The translations under genes were made by a program, and so were the position numbers. A stretch of DNA of 64,000 nucleotides from Trichosphaerium sp. ATCC 40318 (lineage: Eukaryota; Discosea; Flabellinia; Trichosidae): assembly GCA_038496445.1 (NCBI GenBank), contig JALMLS010000255.1, forward strand, positions 496,001 to 560,000, read 5' to 3'. Of the stretch, positions 24,399 through 35,267 are shown piece after piece. How positions within the stretch are numbered: the first letter of the stretch is position 1; each line of letters begins with the position of its first letter. The notes beneath the pieces were generated by a model that was given only the letters and a program-made list of their open reading frames with translations, did not search any database and was not told the origin of the DNA.

Positions 24399-26341
24399 AT
24401 GGCAACTAACAACGCGTATGTACTGTCTCTCCAAAAATTCTCAGGCGTTTCTAGGTCAAACCCATGGTTTCGCCCTTTAACTAAAGTAAAAGAAGCCCCA
24501 CCACTTAAAAAGGTGCCTCTGGCTGTAGCGGAGAACGGCTACGCTCAAGAATTACGTGCAAACGAAGAAATAGAAGCTGGTCCTACACCTGTTGGTACAG
24601 AAACTACACCAGAACCTACACAAGAGCCTGTTGGAAAAAAAGAACAAAATTCAGAAAAACCACCAAGTACGTACAACGAATCAATAATGGCCCTCTACGC
24701 CGACAATTGCTATATCCAACAACTTCAAGGCGATTTTAACGCTTTGTAGCGTCAAACGACCCTGACAATAAAAAAGTTGCCAAATTGGTCGTAGATGCGA
24801 ACGCGTTTATCCATCGTACACCATTGAAAAGGTATTAGTTCGTTTCAGTCCACACAAACCAATAAAACAATTAAACTTTTTTTCACATTTTCTGTAGCCT
24901 TGGACAAGACCTTTATACTATTCCTGAAGTACTTCTGGAAGTACGTGATCAAGCCTCTAGAGAGTTTCTTGATCACATCAAACTTACTTCACACTTGTAC
25001 ATACGTCAACCGTCACCAGAATCGGTGCATGTCGGTACGTGTAATCTTGTATTTTTTCCTTTTTTCCTAAATTACTTGCTAACTATTGTTCGTGTAAAGT
25101 GTCTACTTTTGCACAGGGTACTGGATTGTTTGCTGAATTATCTGCTGTTGATTTAAAACTTATCGCTTTGGCGTATACACTTGAAGTTGAAGCTAACGGT
25201 GATGGTGATATTGTAAAAACACCTCCGAAAGTAAAGGTACTTGTACTTAGTTTTTCGATTTGATTTTTAACTATTTTGCTTGTTAGCCTGTCGTTGGTGA
25301 CTGTGACTCTTTTGATTCTGGTTTCTTTGATCCTAGTCAACGCGTTAATAAGAAGATTGCAACACGTAAGCCTACTACTAATAAAAAACAGAAAAAGAAG
25401 AATAACATGCCTGGCTGGGGTAACGAAGGTACAAACAGAATTTCACCATGATGGTTTAGACTAAACTGAAAAAGGTGGATGGATTACAGAGGCTAATGTT
25501 GATGATTATACGCAAGCTATTCGCGCTGAATCGCAGGGTGTTACAGTAGATGAAGAAGCATCAGCGAAGGGCATTGAGGTTGCATGTTTGACACATGATT
25601 TTGCTATGCAGGTATGTTAGATTTTCTTTTTTTTTTGCTAACATAACATATTCAAAGGTTCATATGTTAATGCTTTTCTTCTAGACTGTACTCATGCAAA
25701 TGAACTTAAGTTTACTCAGTTTTGATGGCTATGCTATCAAGAAGTTAAAACAATTTGTATTGCGCTGTTTTGGTTGCTACCAGTATCCCAATGTGACATT
25801 TTCTTTTTTTTTTGACATTCTCATTATTTTAACTTTAACTGTGATAAGAGTAGTAAAGAATATGGAGACCCTCTTTTGTCCTAAATGTGGTAAAGATACA
25901 CTTGCTAAATGCTCTTATGAAGTAGCAAAGGATGGAAAGGTCATTTACCACCCACATAGAGCAGTTTCAACCAGAGGAACAATCGTAAGTCGATTTTGGA
26001 TATTTTACTGAATATGTATTGTTAACATTCTACATAGTATGCGATTGGAAAACCAAGAAAACTCAAAAAAGATCATCGCGGCCCTCTAATCTTAACACCA
26101 GGACAAGTTCCATCAAATTATTACAGACGGTACGTGATATTACTTAGTAAATTTTTGTTAAAAATCTTGTAGAATGAAAAAGAAAAAGATTAAGGACATG
26201 ATGGATCCTGATGCTAACCCTCTTGGAAACCGCTCTGATAAGAGTGTCCCTTGGTATAATCGTAAACTGGTCGCCGGTTATGGATACCAAAACCCTAATA
26301 ATAGCCGTAAAAGGTTTGGAAAGAAGAACGTCCCATTTTAG
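24399..26341 (+). CDS. NOB1: NOB1, 20S pre-rRNA endonuclease (PIN domain plus zinc ribbon)
   Basis: Exon 1 is 24399-24666, and the second exon begins at 24750 with a GTACGT donor and TTTTAAC branch. The PIN domain starts at LVVDANAFIH (about 24788-24814) with its first catalytic Asp. It continues through LYTIPEVLLEVRD, LKLIALAYTLE and, after a Lys-rich linker, VACLTHDFAMQ (late PIN Asp). Next comes the zinc ribbon ETLFCPKCGKDT (about 25870-25895) and a C-terminal basic segment (HRGPLILTPGQ, MMDPDANP). NOB1 cuts at the 3' end of 18S rRNA in late cytoplasmic 40S maturation. About 90 residues rich in Pro, Glu and Thr precede the PIN domain, an N-terminal extension compared with yeast and human NOB1. 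Introns are short; a T-rich tract inside 25800-25850 makes the zinc-ribbon exon border approximate. Confidence 0.9.
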
Positions 26342-26667
26342 ATAAAAAGAAATTGAAAAAAAAACGAAAATAGAAAAAAGCACGTTGTTGTAACCGTGCA
26401 CTACGATTTTTGTACTATCCGTAGTGATTTAACTTTGTACTTATATTGTCGCCTCAACCAATACAATTTCAGCCTTAGTGGAGTCGTTTATTGATCATGT
26501 TTGCGCATAGGTTAGACTATTCTTGGTCGTGTTATGCAGCAAACACGTGTTTCGATACGCAGATGTTATAGAACGCATTACCTTCAATGATAACTTCTGC
26601 GTATCGTGTACATTCCAAAAAAGTCAGAAACTTAGACAATTAAGCCTAAAACGCAAACATACTAAAC

Positions 26668-28141
26668 ATGACATACAACCTGATTTTTTTTCCACCTGAG
26701 CTATTAACGACGCTATGTGAATATCTAAGCGTAGCCTCTCTATGTGTTACTAAGCAGACCTGTTCTCGCTTGCGAGATGTTGTAGACACAATCCAACCGA
26801 TAAAGGTGAGCATTTAGTACGTTTACGCTTCACCATCCTTAATAGTCACCTAACAGCGTACAGGATTCATCTCACAACTACATCTCTTGCGATATACTTC
26901 CTACAGAGTACCTAGACGCAGACAAAACAAAGATTGCCAACTATAATTATTTCTTAACAATGAAGCGAACAAAGCCGATTGCTGTGTTTGCAAGTTTACG
27001 AAGTGTGGTTGTGACTTCCAACGGAGACGTACAAGATATTTTTTTCGTAATCTTCCTCATCACGTGCTTATGTTTTTACTTTTAGCTCATTGTTGTAAAC
27101 GCTGGAGGACACATGTATTACGGTCAAGTTTGGAGGGTTTCTCCAAAGAATAGAACAGCTGAAGTGCTTTACAAGTGTAAGATGTCCTCGAGTAGTACAG
27201 ACGTGCGTCCAGAGCTGATTGATATAATAAACGATGATCATGTCGCTGTCATGGCAACAGCGCAACAAATAGAAGGCTTTTCTGTGCGCAGTCCAAATGA
27301 CAGGATACGAAAATCAGAGCCAAAAAAAAAATTCTTTGAGACACGCAATGCTACTGTATGTGACAATTATGAAGCTTCTTCGTTTTGTTTTGGACAGAAT
27401 CAAGATACTTTCTTATGGAGTATGGGCCAGAGTATAGTTTCAGTATCAGCTACAGACGGTGGAGAGAAGATCATACAGAAAATAGAACACAACGATCAAT
27501 ATTTGGATAATATGAAATGTTATGAAGGTTCTATATTTGTCCTGCGTTATACAATCCAAAACGAATATGGAGAAGGCTTCAGATATTGCAGGGATGCAAT
27601 GAGAAAAGTAATAGGCAAAACAGAGATACTTAAAATCAGGAATGGAAAAACGACTAGTATCTACTCTTCACCGAAAAAACTTTTTGTACGTACTTTTTTA
27701 ACTTTCTTTTTCGAACACTTCTCTGCTCTATTTTTCACCCAATTCAGTAACGTGGTTGTAATGTATAAGTATTATACCATACTAAATAACCACTTAAAAT
27801 CTGTAAAGGTCATGTGAAAGAGAAGACTACCGTTTTCTTTCTATTTTAAACAAAAAGAAGTTTGCATGCTTCTTCTAATGCCGTTACAATAGGATTTTGC
27901 TTTTGATAAAAGAGGTGATATGTGGCTTGCAAGGGGATGTTCAAGTGCATCTCAAAACGTTGAATTGGTCAAGTTGTACCTATCCAGGAACACAAGGGAT
28001 GTTCTAGTATTTCAAACAGATATCAAAGGTGTGAATGTTTATCAACTATGTTATCATTCTGGTACACTATATATGTCAGGCAAACGGCATAATGATGGTT
28101 TGTACAAGCCATCAGTGATGTATGCTTTAAAGTTAAGATAA
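26668..28141 (+). CDS. F-box protein with beta-propeller-like C-terminal region
   Basis: The ATG at 26668 is followed at once by an F-box: FPPELLTTLCEYLSVASL...TCSRLRDVV. Later exons (about 26860-27040, 27085-27680, 27895-28141) hold repeated strands with IVVNAGGHMYYG, DTFLWSMGQSIVSV, GSIFVLRY, DFAFDKRGDMWLARG and GTLYMSGKR. These look like blades of a beta-propeller, probably the substrate-recognition part. F-box proteins bind SKP1 and select targets for SCF ubiquitin ligases. Introns begin GTGAGC, GTACAAG and GTACGT. An AATAAA overlaps the end. The F-box is clear; the propeller is inferred from repeated strand and Gly/Asp pattern only. Confidence 0.75.
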
Positions 28142-28142
28142 C

Positions 28143-28148
28143 AATAAA
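28143..28148 (+). terminator. Poly(A) signal AATAAA
   Basis: Hexamer directly after the stop of the F-box/propeller gene. Confidence 0.45.
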
Positions 28149-28260
28149 AGTACAATAATTACTTGCAACCGAGAGCTTTTTTTTTGCAACTTAAAACTTA
28201 ACTTCTTAAGTGAGATTAGAACTAAATAAGGACGTGTACTAACACCAAAAACTTTCGTTA

Positions 28261-30244
28261 ATGCCGAATCTCGCTTTATATTTTGCCTTTATAATTACTC
28301 TCGCGTTTTCAGTGACATTAGGGGATTCTGTAGCGAATACGCCGCCGGTATGCTAACAGCTCCAAACAAGCTACCAATCACGTTTATTAGATGGGTTGGA
28401 ACTCGTACGACGCATGGCTTGGTGGTATTTCAGAAACTCCTTTTCGACAGGGAGCTCAAGTAATGAATACGAAATTAAAGTCATTTGGTACGACGTTTAA
28501 AGCCACGTGACTAAGAAACGAAAAATAATTGTTTTTGACTTCAACGTTGTTCGATAGTGTTCTAATCGCTCCCAAGGATGGAGTTATGTTGTTATTGATG
28601 CTGGATGGTATACTGCAGAGGGTTCTACTGGATTTGCCACAGATGGGTAAGCGTAATTGTCGTTCGACTATTCACAGTGATTTTTCTAGACATAGCAGAG
28701 CAATACCGGTTGAATCAAAGTGGCCCTCAGCCGCCAAGGGTGTTGGTTTCAAGGCTGTAGCAGATTTCGTTCACAGTCTAGGACTTAAATTCGGTATTCA
28801 CGTCATGCGTGGTATCAACCAAGATTCAGTGGAGCGTAATGAACCGGTATTGTGCACTAAACGTCGGTTAATCCTTTTCTAGATTTTTGGTTCAAAGTAC
28901 TTCGCCCAAGATATCGCTTTAAAACAAGAAGCTTGTACGTGGTATAAGACCTGGATTGGTGTCAATATGACTCACCCGGGTGGCAAGGTACTTTTAACAA
29001 GAATATTTAGTTGTGAAGTGACCGTACGGTAGGATTTCTATAAGAGCATTGTTGATCAATATGCTTCTTGGGGAGTTGACTTTATAAAAAATGACTGCAT
29101 GTTTCCTAAATACACAACTGATATTATAGCTATGTCTGAAGCGATAAATAGTACAGGTAGAGATATTCTTTACTCGTTATCTCCAGGTAAGTATTCTACA
29201 AAAATAGCTGTTAAGTTAGTTACTAACTTGTTTTTTTTTTCGAAAAAGGTGGTGGCGTTACTCCTGAAGATGCTCAAAAGATAAAGTCTTACGCTAATAT
29301 GTACCGTATTACAAATGATTTATGGGATTGTTGGAATGACACAAATGATGTGAATCCTTTCTGTAACCGACACGGTTATCCAAGCAATGTAATTAATGCG
29401 ATGAGTAAATTTCCTCAATTCTCAAGCTTGGCTGGTGATGATGGCTTAAACGGGTACATCATTTTGCAATAGGCTTATCAATTACGAATCCTTCCGTATG
29501 GGTAACAGTTCTAACTGATTGTTAAGGAAGTCTTGGCCTGATGGAGATATGTTACCATTGGGTACGTTTTTGATGTGAATTAGATCTAAAAGATCCAAAG
29601 GATACATTAGTCAACCTGGAACAAAAGATCACCCTCATAGAACGTCATCATTGACTCTAGTCGAGCAAAGAACTCTCATGACTCTATGGTGTATTGTTCG
29701 CGCTCCTTTAATATTTGGAGGAGATTTACTTCAGGTTCTTTCTCATGATTTGGGTTTTTTGACGCTAGTTTTTTCTTGTTAATGAATTTCTAGTTGGATG
29801 ATTTTACGTTATCTCTTTTGACGAACCCTGAAGTTATTCGTGTCAATCAAGAGTCTTTCAAAAGTATGATGTTGTGGAAAGATAAAGTACCGAATATTCA
29901 GGTGTGGAAGGTACAGTCGAAGATAAACAGGCTTTTTTTTGGGAAGGAGTAACAAATTTATTTTTTTAGGGTGCTCATCAACAAGGAGATATCTTTGTTG
30001 CTTTGTTTAATACTGGAGAAGAAATAAGTAAGTATGACTACAGCATGGTTGATCTTGGACTCCCAGCTGCAAGACCTTGCTCAGTCCGTGACTTATGGCT
30101 AAGAAAGGACGAAGGTACAAACACCAAATTTATAGCACAAATTGGTAACAGTATTTGACGGCTTTTTTTTTAGGTAACATATCAAACAAGTACAGCATCA
30201 CTATCAATCCACATGGCGCACGTCTTTTCTCTTTTAAATGTTGA
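28261..30244 (+). CDS. Alpha-galactosidase, glycoside hydrolase family 27, secreted
   Basis: The ATG at 28261 opens a signal peptide (LALYFAFIITLAFSVTLG). The first intron splits PP|MGWNSYDAW, the standard GH27 start. Following exons give SYVVIDAGW, LKFGIHVMRG, CTWYKTW, VDFIKNDCMF (nucleophile Asp, about 29086-29106), ILYSLSPG, YRITNDLWD, WPDGDMLPLG, RTLMTLWCIVRAPLIFGGDL, TNPEVIRVNQ and a C-terminal beta-domain ending at 30244. The enzyme hydrolyses terminal alpha-1,6-galactose from oligosaccharides and galactomannans; here it is likely secreted or lysosomal. About ten short introns interrupt it. Length (roughly 420-430 aa) fits the family. An AATAAA follows at 30256. Confidence 0.93.
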
Positions 30245-30255
30245 GGGGCCCCTTA

Positions 30256-30261
30256 AATAAA
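30256..30261 (+). terminator. Poly(A) signal AATAAA
   Basis: Hexamer 12 nt past the alpha-galactosidase stop codon. Confidence 0.5.
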
Positions 30262-30456
30262 AATGGTTTAATGTCTTTCAACACGTGACAAGATTGTAGT
30301 TTGAGTACTAGATTCATTAGATGCAAGTTGGCAACTCCTTACGAAAAGCAGCGCCATGAAAACAAGGTTTGACAGTAAGATGAGAAAACATGGACATGGC
30401 TAAAAAGAACAATCTAACATTACCAAAGATATTCTGTAAATGCTATGTTGTATACT

Positions 30457-30957
30457 TTATGTACTATCCTTACATTCACCATTAATGTAATTATGTACTT
30501 CTAATACGCCTTTATTGTTCCACATCTTGCACTTTCCATGTCGTTTACCATTGATGTAATTACTCTGCTCCCACAATTGACCATTCTTATGCCACTTCTT
30601 ATACTCTCCTTCTTGTTTCCTATTTTTTAGATTACAATGCTCCCACATTTGGCCATTCATGTACCACCTCTTGTGCTCTCCAGTTAGGTTACCATCGACG
30701 TAATTACATTGTAGATGAAGATGGCCATTACTCCAAATCGTGTATTCTCCGTGCGCTTTGCCGTGTTTCCAATATTGTTGTTTTCTAAGGTGGTTGCGTC
30801 TTCTTTGTTGCCACTTTCCATGCTTGTTCATCTCATCATCAAACCTTGTGATCATTGCGGCCCGTTTCGATAGAAGTGGCCAACTATAGTATGCTGATGA
30901 GTCCAAATCGACGATATAAAGTTGAATCTCTACAGGAAGGTGGAATAGGTGGCAATC
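30457..30957 (-). CDS. MORN-type repeat protein (YwqK/giant-virus-like repeats)
   Basis: The frame runs from about 30957 (open, first ATG at 30855) to a stop at 30457. It contains at least four repeats of the form W..NG....NY.NG...GE, for example YWKHGKAHGEYTIWSNG, NYVDGNLTGEHKRWYMNG, KQEGEYKKWHKNG and NYINGKRHGKCKMWNNKG. Upstream residues HLPVEIQLYIV...SKRA look like a short F-box-type start, giving an F-box plus MORN layout, but the true start exon is unresolved (AATAG acceptor at about 30985). Such repeats are common in giant-virus and bacterial YwqK-type proteins. The molecular role is unknown. No intron lies within the repeats. Confidence 0.7.
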   Translation of the reverse strand, partial: DCHLFHLPVEIQLYIVDLDSSAYYSWPLLSKRAAMITRFDDEMNKHGKWQQRRRNHLRKQQYWKHGKAHGEYTIWSNGHLHLQCNYVDGNLTGEHKRWYMNGQMWEHCNLKNRKQEGEYKKWHKNGQLWEQSNYINGKRHGKCKMWNNKGVLEVHNYINGECKDST

Positions 30958-31447
30958 ATCTGATTGTATAGTAAATCCCTATTCAATGTCCTTAATTTCA
31001 TCACTAAAAGTATGCTGATACCTTGGATGGGCTAATATTGGTACAAGCGAGCATGTTGAATACACTACAAACGAAGTAACACTTGTTTCTGGTGTAGCGA
31101 AGTCAATGGATGTAAACTAAAAATAAAACAGAACCAGTCGTCAATGTATTTAACTGTACAAGCCATAGATTGTGATACGTAGTATTATTGGAAGTCCACA
31201 ATATTAGATTAGGCAAAAACAGAAACACGTGCTAAATAGATGCTATTCAGTTAACAGCAATTTGATACGGAATAGCCGCAGACAGTGATTGTTTTACCGA
31301 AAAGCTAGGGCCCCTCCACAAAACGTCTCACTACAAATACCCTCACCAACACCTAGAAGTGTTCCTCAAAGATATCAATTTTATGCTTTCATATAGTTTG
31401 TTTCAACAGTCAGAGAGCTTTGGGTCTAAATCCACAGTACCTGAATA

Positions 31448-31453
31448 TTTATT
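31448..31453 (-). terminator. Poly(A) signal (AATAAA on minus strand)
   Basis: TTTATT on the plus strand, 24 nt beyond the stop of the BTB-type gene. Confidence 0.45.
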
Positions 31454-31476
31454 AAATAAAGTGTATGTATTGAAGC

Positions 31477-33064
31477 TCACCAGTCAAATACGTATGTGTG
31501 TTCCCTTTGCATCCACTTTGCGCGCCAACCATTCAATATCAACGGCACAATAGATAGAGGCTCTAGCACGTACAAAGGATCAGCAGGTCTTGTCTTCTTA
31601 ACACCCTCAATAAAATACTTGTGAGGTACTTTATTAAAATCAAGCTGATTCTTAAGCACTCCCATCCTAAGCAATTTGTTAACAACAAATGCATTGTTGT
31701 ACAACATTTTGCACATCTCTTACTTTATTGCTTCCCAAAAAAAGGCAACTGTAGGTATGCTACCAACATGAAAATTCTTGCTATTAATCACTTTCCATGC
31801 TTCTGAGGGTGTGATATCTTTGACTATATCAATAACTTGTTCCAAGTTCGATACTGTTCCTGATCGAGATAGATAGAAAATGATATCATGCATTATTTTT
31901 GAAGCGAATTCCTTATCATCAGATTTAATTTTATCAATAAGAGGCTTCAGATAAGGTGTAGATGAGATGTTATCACAGACAATTTTTCCAAAACATCTAC
32001 CACATTTTGCTACACCTTCAAGTTCCTTAAGATCAACTATTTCCAATTTACACCAAAAAGGAGAAAGTGCAGCCATGATTTGTTCATTAAGTACGATATT
32101 TCTTCCTTCCAAAAAACGTTTTCGTAAGTAGTCTTTCGCTAAAAGAAATCCTGCACGTTCATCGATCACACATAATATTCTAAAATCTTTAACATTTAAA
32201 GTGTAAGTACAGTATTCGAGTATGTTGTGCTGTGTTACTCTTCCATCAATACGAATTAGTCCATTGGAACTTATGACAAATGTTGATTCTCTCTCATATG
32301 AGCTACCAACCTGTATTTTACCAAACCACTCTTTACAATATTAGTCTAGAACATGTGATGGCTATCAAAGGCTACGTACTCCCTTCGTGTGCATCTTGAA
32401 TTGTCTCTGAATCAAATGAAGCATGCCAACAGTTATGAATCAAACGGTCATCTATATTGTATCCCTCAAGTTGCAGCATGCGCACAATGTTTTGCATAAA
32501 AGATGTAGAAGTACTTACATCTAAGTAATCGCAACAAGAGGCAGCTTCAGCTATCTAAATAAAATTAAACCATAGCTCTTTGCAAAGAACCAAAAGGCGT
32601 TACTTAAAACCAAAGCAAGGTTGCTTGAAAAGGACGAGTTTGGTATGTTGTTTAGAAAGACATATGAACGTATTACATGTTGACAGACCACAAAGTTCGT
32701 TGTAAGCACGTGTTTGAATTTTTATGCGAGAAACACGTGACTATTTTTTCGAGTTTAGAAAGCTAAATTGACTGTTGCATCGCTATTGGCGCGATTTTAT
32801 TTTACGTACAATGTCCAAGAGTTCTTTACGCTTCGTATCAGATAATTTACAAAATGTATTGTAAATTGAGCTTATTGATTTATCATAATGTTCTACAAGC
32901 CATTTAAAGCCCTTTGCGTACATGAGAACAATCAAGTTATCATCTTTTGTTTCTCCACTGTTTATTTGATCCAGTTGAGCACTTAGCACTGTGCTTAGAG
33001 AAACGAAATCACGTGGGACATAAACTGTAATCTTGTTACTTTCTCCAACAAGTGCTTTTAGCAT
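31477..33064 (-). CDS. BTB/POZ-type protein (multi-exon)
   Basis: From the ATG at 33064 the protein begins with a BTB-like fold: KITVYVPRDFVSLSTVL, then LIVLMYAKGFKWLVEHY, then, across a large intron (about 32572-32785), LLDIIAEAASCCDYLD. This matches the N-terminal strand, the middle helix and the LLxxAxYLD helix of BTB/SKP1 domains. Following exons (32160-32440, 31720-32169) carry an alpha-helical region (CWHASFDSE, RLVAKDYLRK-like helices) as in BTB-BACK proteins. An intron at about 31660-31725 (GTAAGA donor, TTAAC branch) removes an in-frame stop, and the protein ends ...YVFDW at 31477. It is likely a CUL3 adaptor or scaffold. The large intron has two CACGTG palindromes. Confidence 0.6.
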
Positions 33065-33286
33065 GTTGACATAAATTGATACATTAAGTGACACAAACTT
33101 AGTGACAAACTCAAATAGCTTAGGTTCCTACTGCAATCACTTAATTTAAACAGAAAGGTGAGTAGAACATACATAGTAGTCAAGTACTACCGAAAAGGTA
33201 ATACCAGTAAATCACAACAATGATAACTAGTAATGGTAACATCTTAACAGAAGGAAAAAAAACACTTGATTAAGGTAAACGTATTG

Positions 33287-33292
33287 TTTATT
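33287..33292 (-). terminator. Poly(A) signal (AATAAA on minus strand)
   Basis: TTTATT on the plus strand, 24 nt past the stop of the secreted repeat protein. Confidence 0.45.
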
Positions 33293-33315
33293 ATGAGCTA
33301 GGTTTGTTGATACCA

Positions 33316-34449
33316 TTAGGCCTCGTACAAACTGGTCCAAGGGTTTGCGTTGCTGAAACAAATCAATCTACGGCTTGTGAATCCAATCTTTACAGTTGTA
33401 AAGTGATTGCCGGCATTAACAAACCATTGTCCAATAGTACCAAGGTTACCATTATTGCTTGACGTTGTCCACTGGTTGTTAACAACTCTCATTGTATGAG
33501 ATTGTCCATTTGGGTTCATAGCAACAAGTGCGTCTGGTGCGGTACCAGACAAAACGAAGTCACCAGCAACGTAATTGTCGTTAGTGAGAATGTTCCAGTT
33601 GGCAATATATCCTCCACTGAATCCGCCGAACACGTATACAAAGGTGTTTGTGTTGGTATCAAACCTCATAGTATTGTGCCATCTGCTGTTTCGATTAATA
33701 GCGAGAAGGTCAGCTTTACCAGCTTGAAGAAATGATCCAACGATGTACTCATCACCTCTTCCAATTGACCATCTATCTATTTTCCAGTTGTTTGAGTTTG
33801 AAAGAATATCCCAGTTGTTTGTATTTCTGTTGTACTTCATGACATAGTAACCGGTAGGTTTTACCAATACAACGTAGTCGGAAGGATTAACAACGTTGGC
33901 CGCGAAATCTCCGGAAATGAGTTTGTCTGTAGCTCCAATGGCACCATTTGTTGCAAACTGAATTTGAGTCCAACTGAACGTAGTTGGAGCATTTGTGCTC
34001 TGGTACTCAAGTTTAAGGGTTGCGTATCTACCGTCCGGGTTTGCAGCAAGAAGAGACTTGGGTCCACTACTGTCGAAGCGACCAGAAACATACAAGTCGT
34101 TTGTTTGTGTTGGCCAAGCACCAATGCTGCTACCTCCTGTTTCAGCAACACGCCACTCCTTGGTAGCGTCATCAATGTACGCTAGCATCCACATACTCCC
34201 TGGCTTTATGAACAATGTAAATTGGCCTTGGTTACCGCCTACAAATTCCATAGGAATGAACTTGTCGTTTGGTTCTACGTCCCAGAAAACAGTTGTAAAA
34301 GGACCAGTTGGGTTTGAGTAAATCTGATAGCGTTTGGCGACAACAAGGGCCGATTGAGCATCAGTATTCCAGTACGCTGTCACAGATATTGCTGTGCAAG
34401 CGACAATGAGTACAAAGGTACGTAGGAGCTGTTGTTGTTGGGATATCAT
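33316..34449 (-). CDS. Secreted repeat protein with FG-GAP/VCBS-like propeller pattern (intronless)
   Basis: The chosen ATG at 34449 starts a signal peptide (QQQQLLRTFVLIVACTAISVTA); a non-ATG extension upstream is open but lacks support. The mature part (about 350 aa) has repeated units with D.Y..G.F...G..DLLA.N..G...TM.., seen at DLYVSGRFDSSGPKSLLAANPDG, EYIVGSFLQAGKADLLAINRN and NYVAGDFVLSGTAPDALVAMNPNG. This resembles FG-GAP/VCBS blades of a beta-propeller. It is a single 1.1-kb exon among intron-rich neighbours. Likely an extracellular adhesive or carbohydrate-binding protein; no catalytic residues are recognised. The absence of introns could reflect recent gain by transfer or retroposition. 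Confidence 0.8.
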   Translation of the reverse strand: MISQQQQLLRTFVLIVACTAISVTAYWNTDAQSALVVAKRYQIYSNPTGPFTTVFWDVEPNDKFIPMEFVGGNQGQFTLFIKPGSMWMLAYIDDATKEWRVAETGGSSIGAWPTQTNDLYVSGRFDSSGPKSLLAANPDGRYATLKLEYQSTNAPTTFSWTQIQFATNGAIGATDKLISGDFAANVVNPSDYVVLVKPTGYYVMKYNRNTNNWDILSNSNNWKIDRWSIGRGDEYIVGSFLQAGKADLLAINRNSRWHNTMRFDTNTNTFVYVFGGFSGGYIANWNILTNDNYVAGDFVLSGTAPDALVAMNPNGQSHTMRVVNNQWTTSSNNGNLGTIGQWFVNAGNHFTTVKIGFTSRRLICFSNANPWTSLYEA

Positions 34450-34974
34450 TCTTGTGAAATTATGAAAACGAATAGATAACAACCCCGTGAACTTAGATTT
34501 TCTTAAGTTAGAAGCTTTCACAGAATTCACGTGAAAAAAGTTCTGGTTCCTAAAAGGATTGGGTAGTAATTTTACCCAAATGTCACTACAGAAATAAACG
34601 AATGGTTCATGTAACTCCTTTTACCATGATTTGATAAAGCTGCAATACAATTTTCTTGTTCGGGATATTTAGCTCCCGTCAATGTTGAACACAAAAAGCA
34701 TGGTGTGAAAAACCCTTCTGTGCACAGAGAAACTAAGAGATAGCAATGGAGTAATCGTACAAGGAGAGTGACGTATGAATACTTGGCGAGAGTTGACGTT
34801 TGCAAAGTCAGAAAACTTGATATCGCTTCCTTGTTTCTTTGTACTGCTGGGTACTTTTTTTGAGGTTTAATAAGCAAAGGATTTGGCAAGTTCACTGTAT
34901 GTTCATGAGAAGTAACCCGTTGAGTTACTATAAAGGACAGCAATGGTTTGTGGTATTACGTTCTTAAACCATAA

Positions 34975-35267
34975 GGGCAGCATCGCTTTTGAGACAGTTT
35001 CAGAAATTCCGAAATTTTTGAAAAAGTTGGTTTTGAAAAAAATTGCTTTGACTGTCGGTACTTTTCCTCCGCACAGCACGAACGAATCGCAAAATGGTTT
35101 TTAAGCCTATAAGTATAGAATACTAGTTAAATGTTCATTATAACAATTTTTGGTTAAGACGGTTCTGAGGTGAGTAAAAACGTCTCAAAGATTCTCGAAA
35201 TGCCGTAAATATCAAAAATCAAAAATGTCGTAATTTTCGAAACTGTCTCACAAGCGATGCTGCCCCC
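34975..35267. mobile_element. MITE-like element with long terminal inverted repeats
   Basis: The left end GGGCAGCATCGCTTTTGAGA (34975) is mirrored at the right end (...TCTCACAAGCGATGCTGCCC, to about 35265). The pairing continues inward through GACAGTTTC and AATTNCG for about 40 bases with few mismatches. Total length is about 290 bases with no coding capacity. No clear target-site duplication is visible. Confidence 0.75.

Noticed and set aside
24399-24749. Stop codon at 24747-24749 as the end of a short separate protein before NOB1
   Set aside because: A GTACGT donor at 24667 and the TTTTAAC...GTAG acceptor at 24749 restore a continuous frame into the PIN domain, so the stop lies in an intron.
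31620-31730. In-frame stop in the BTB-type gene taken as a pseudogene mark
   Set aside because: The stop lies inside a typical short intron (GTAAGA donor, GTTAAC branch, CTTAG acceptor), and the frame is intact after splicing.
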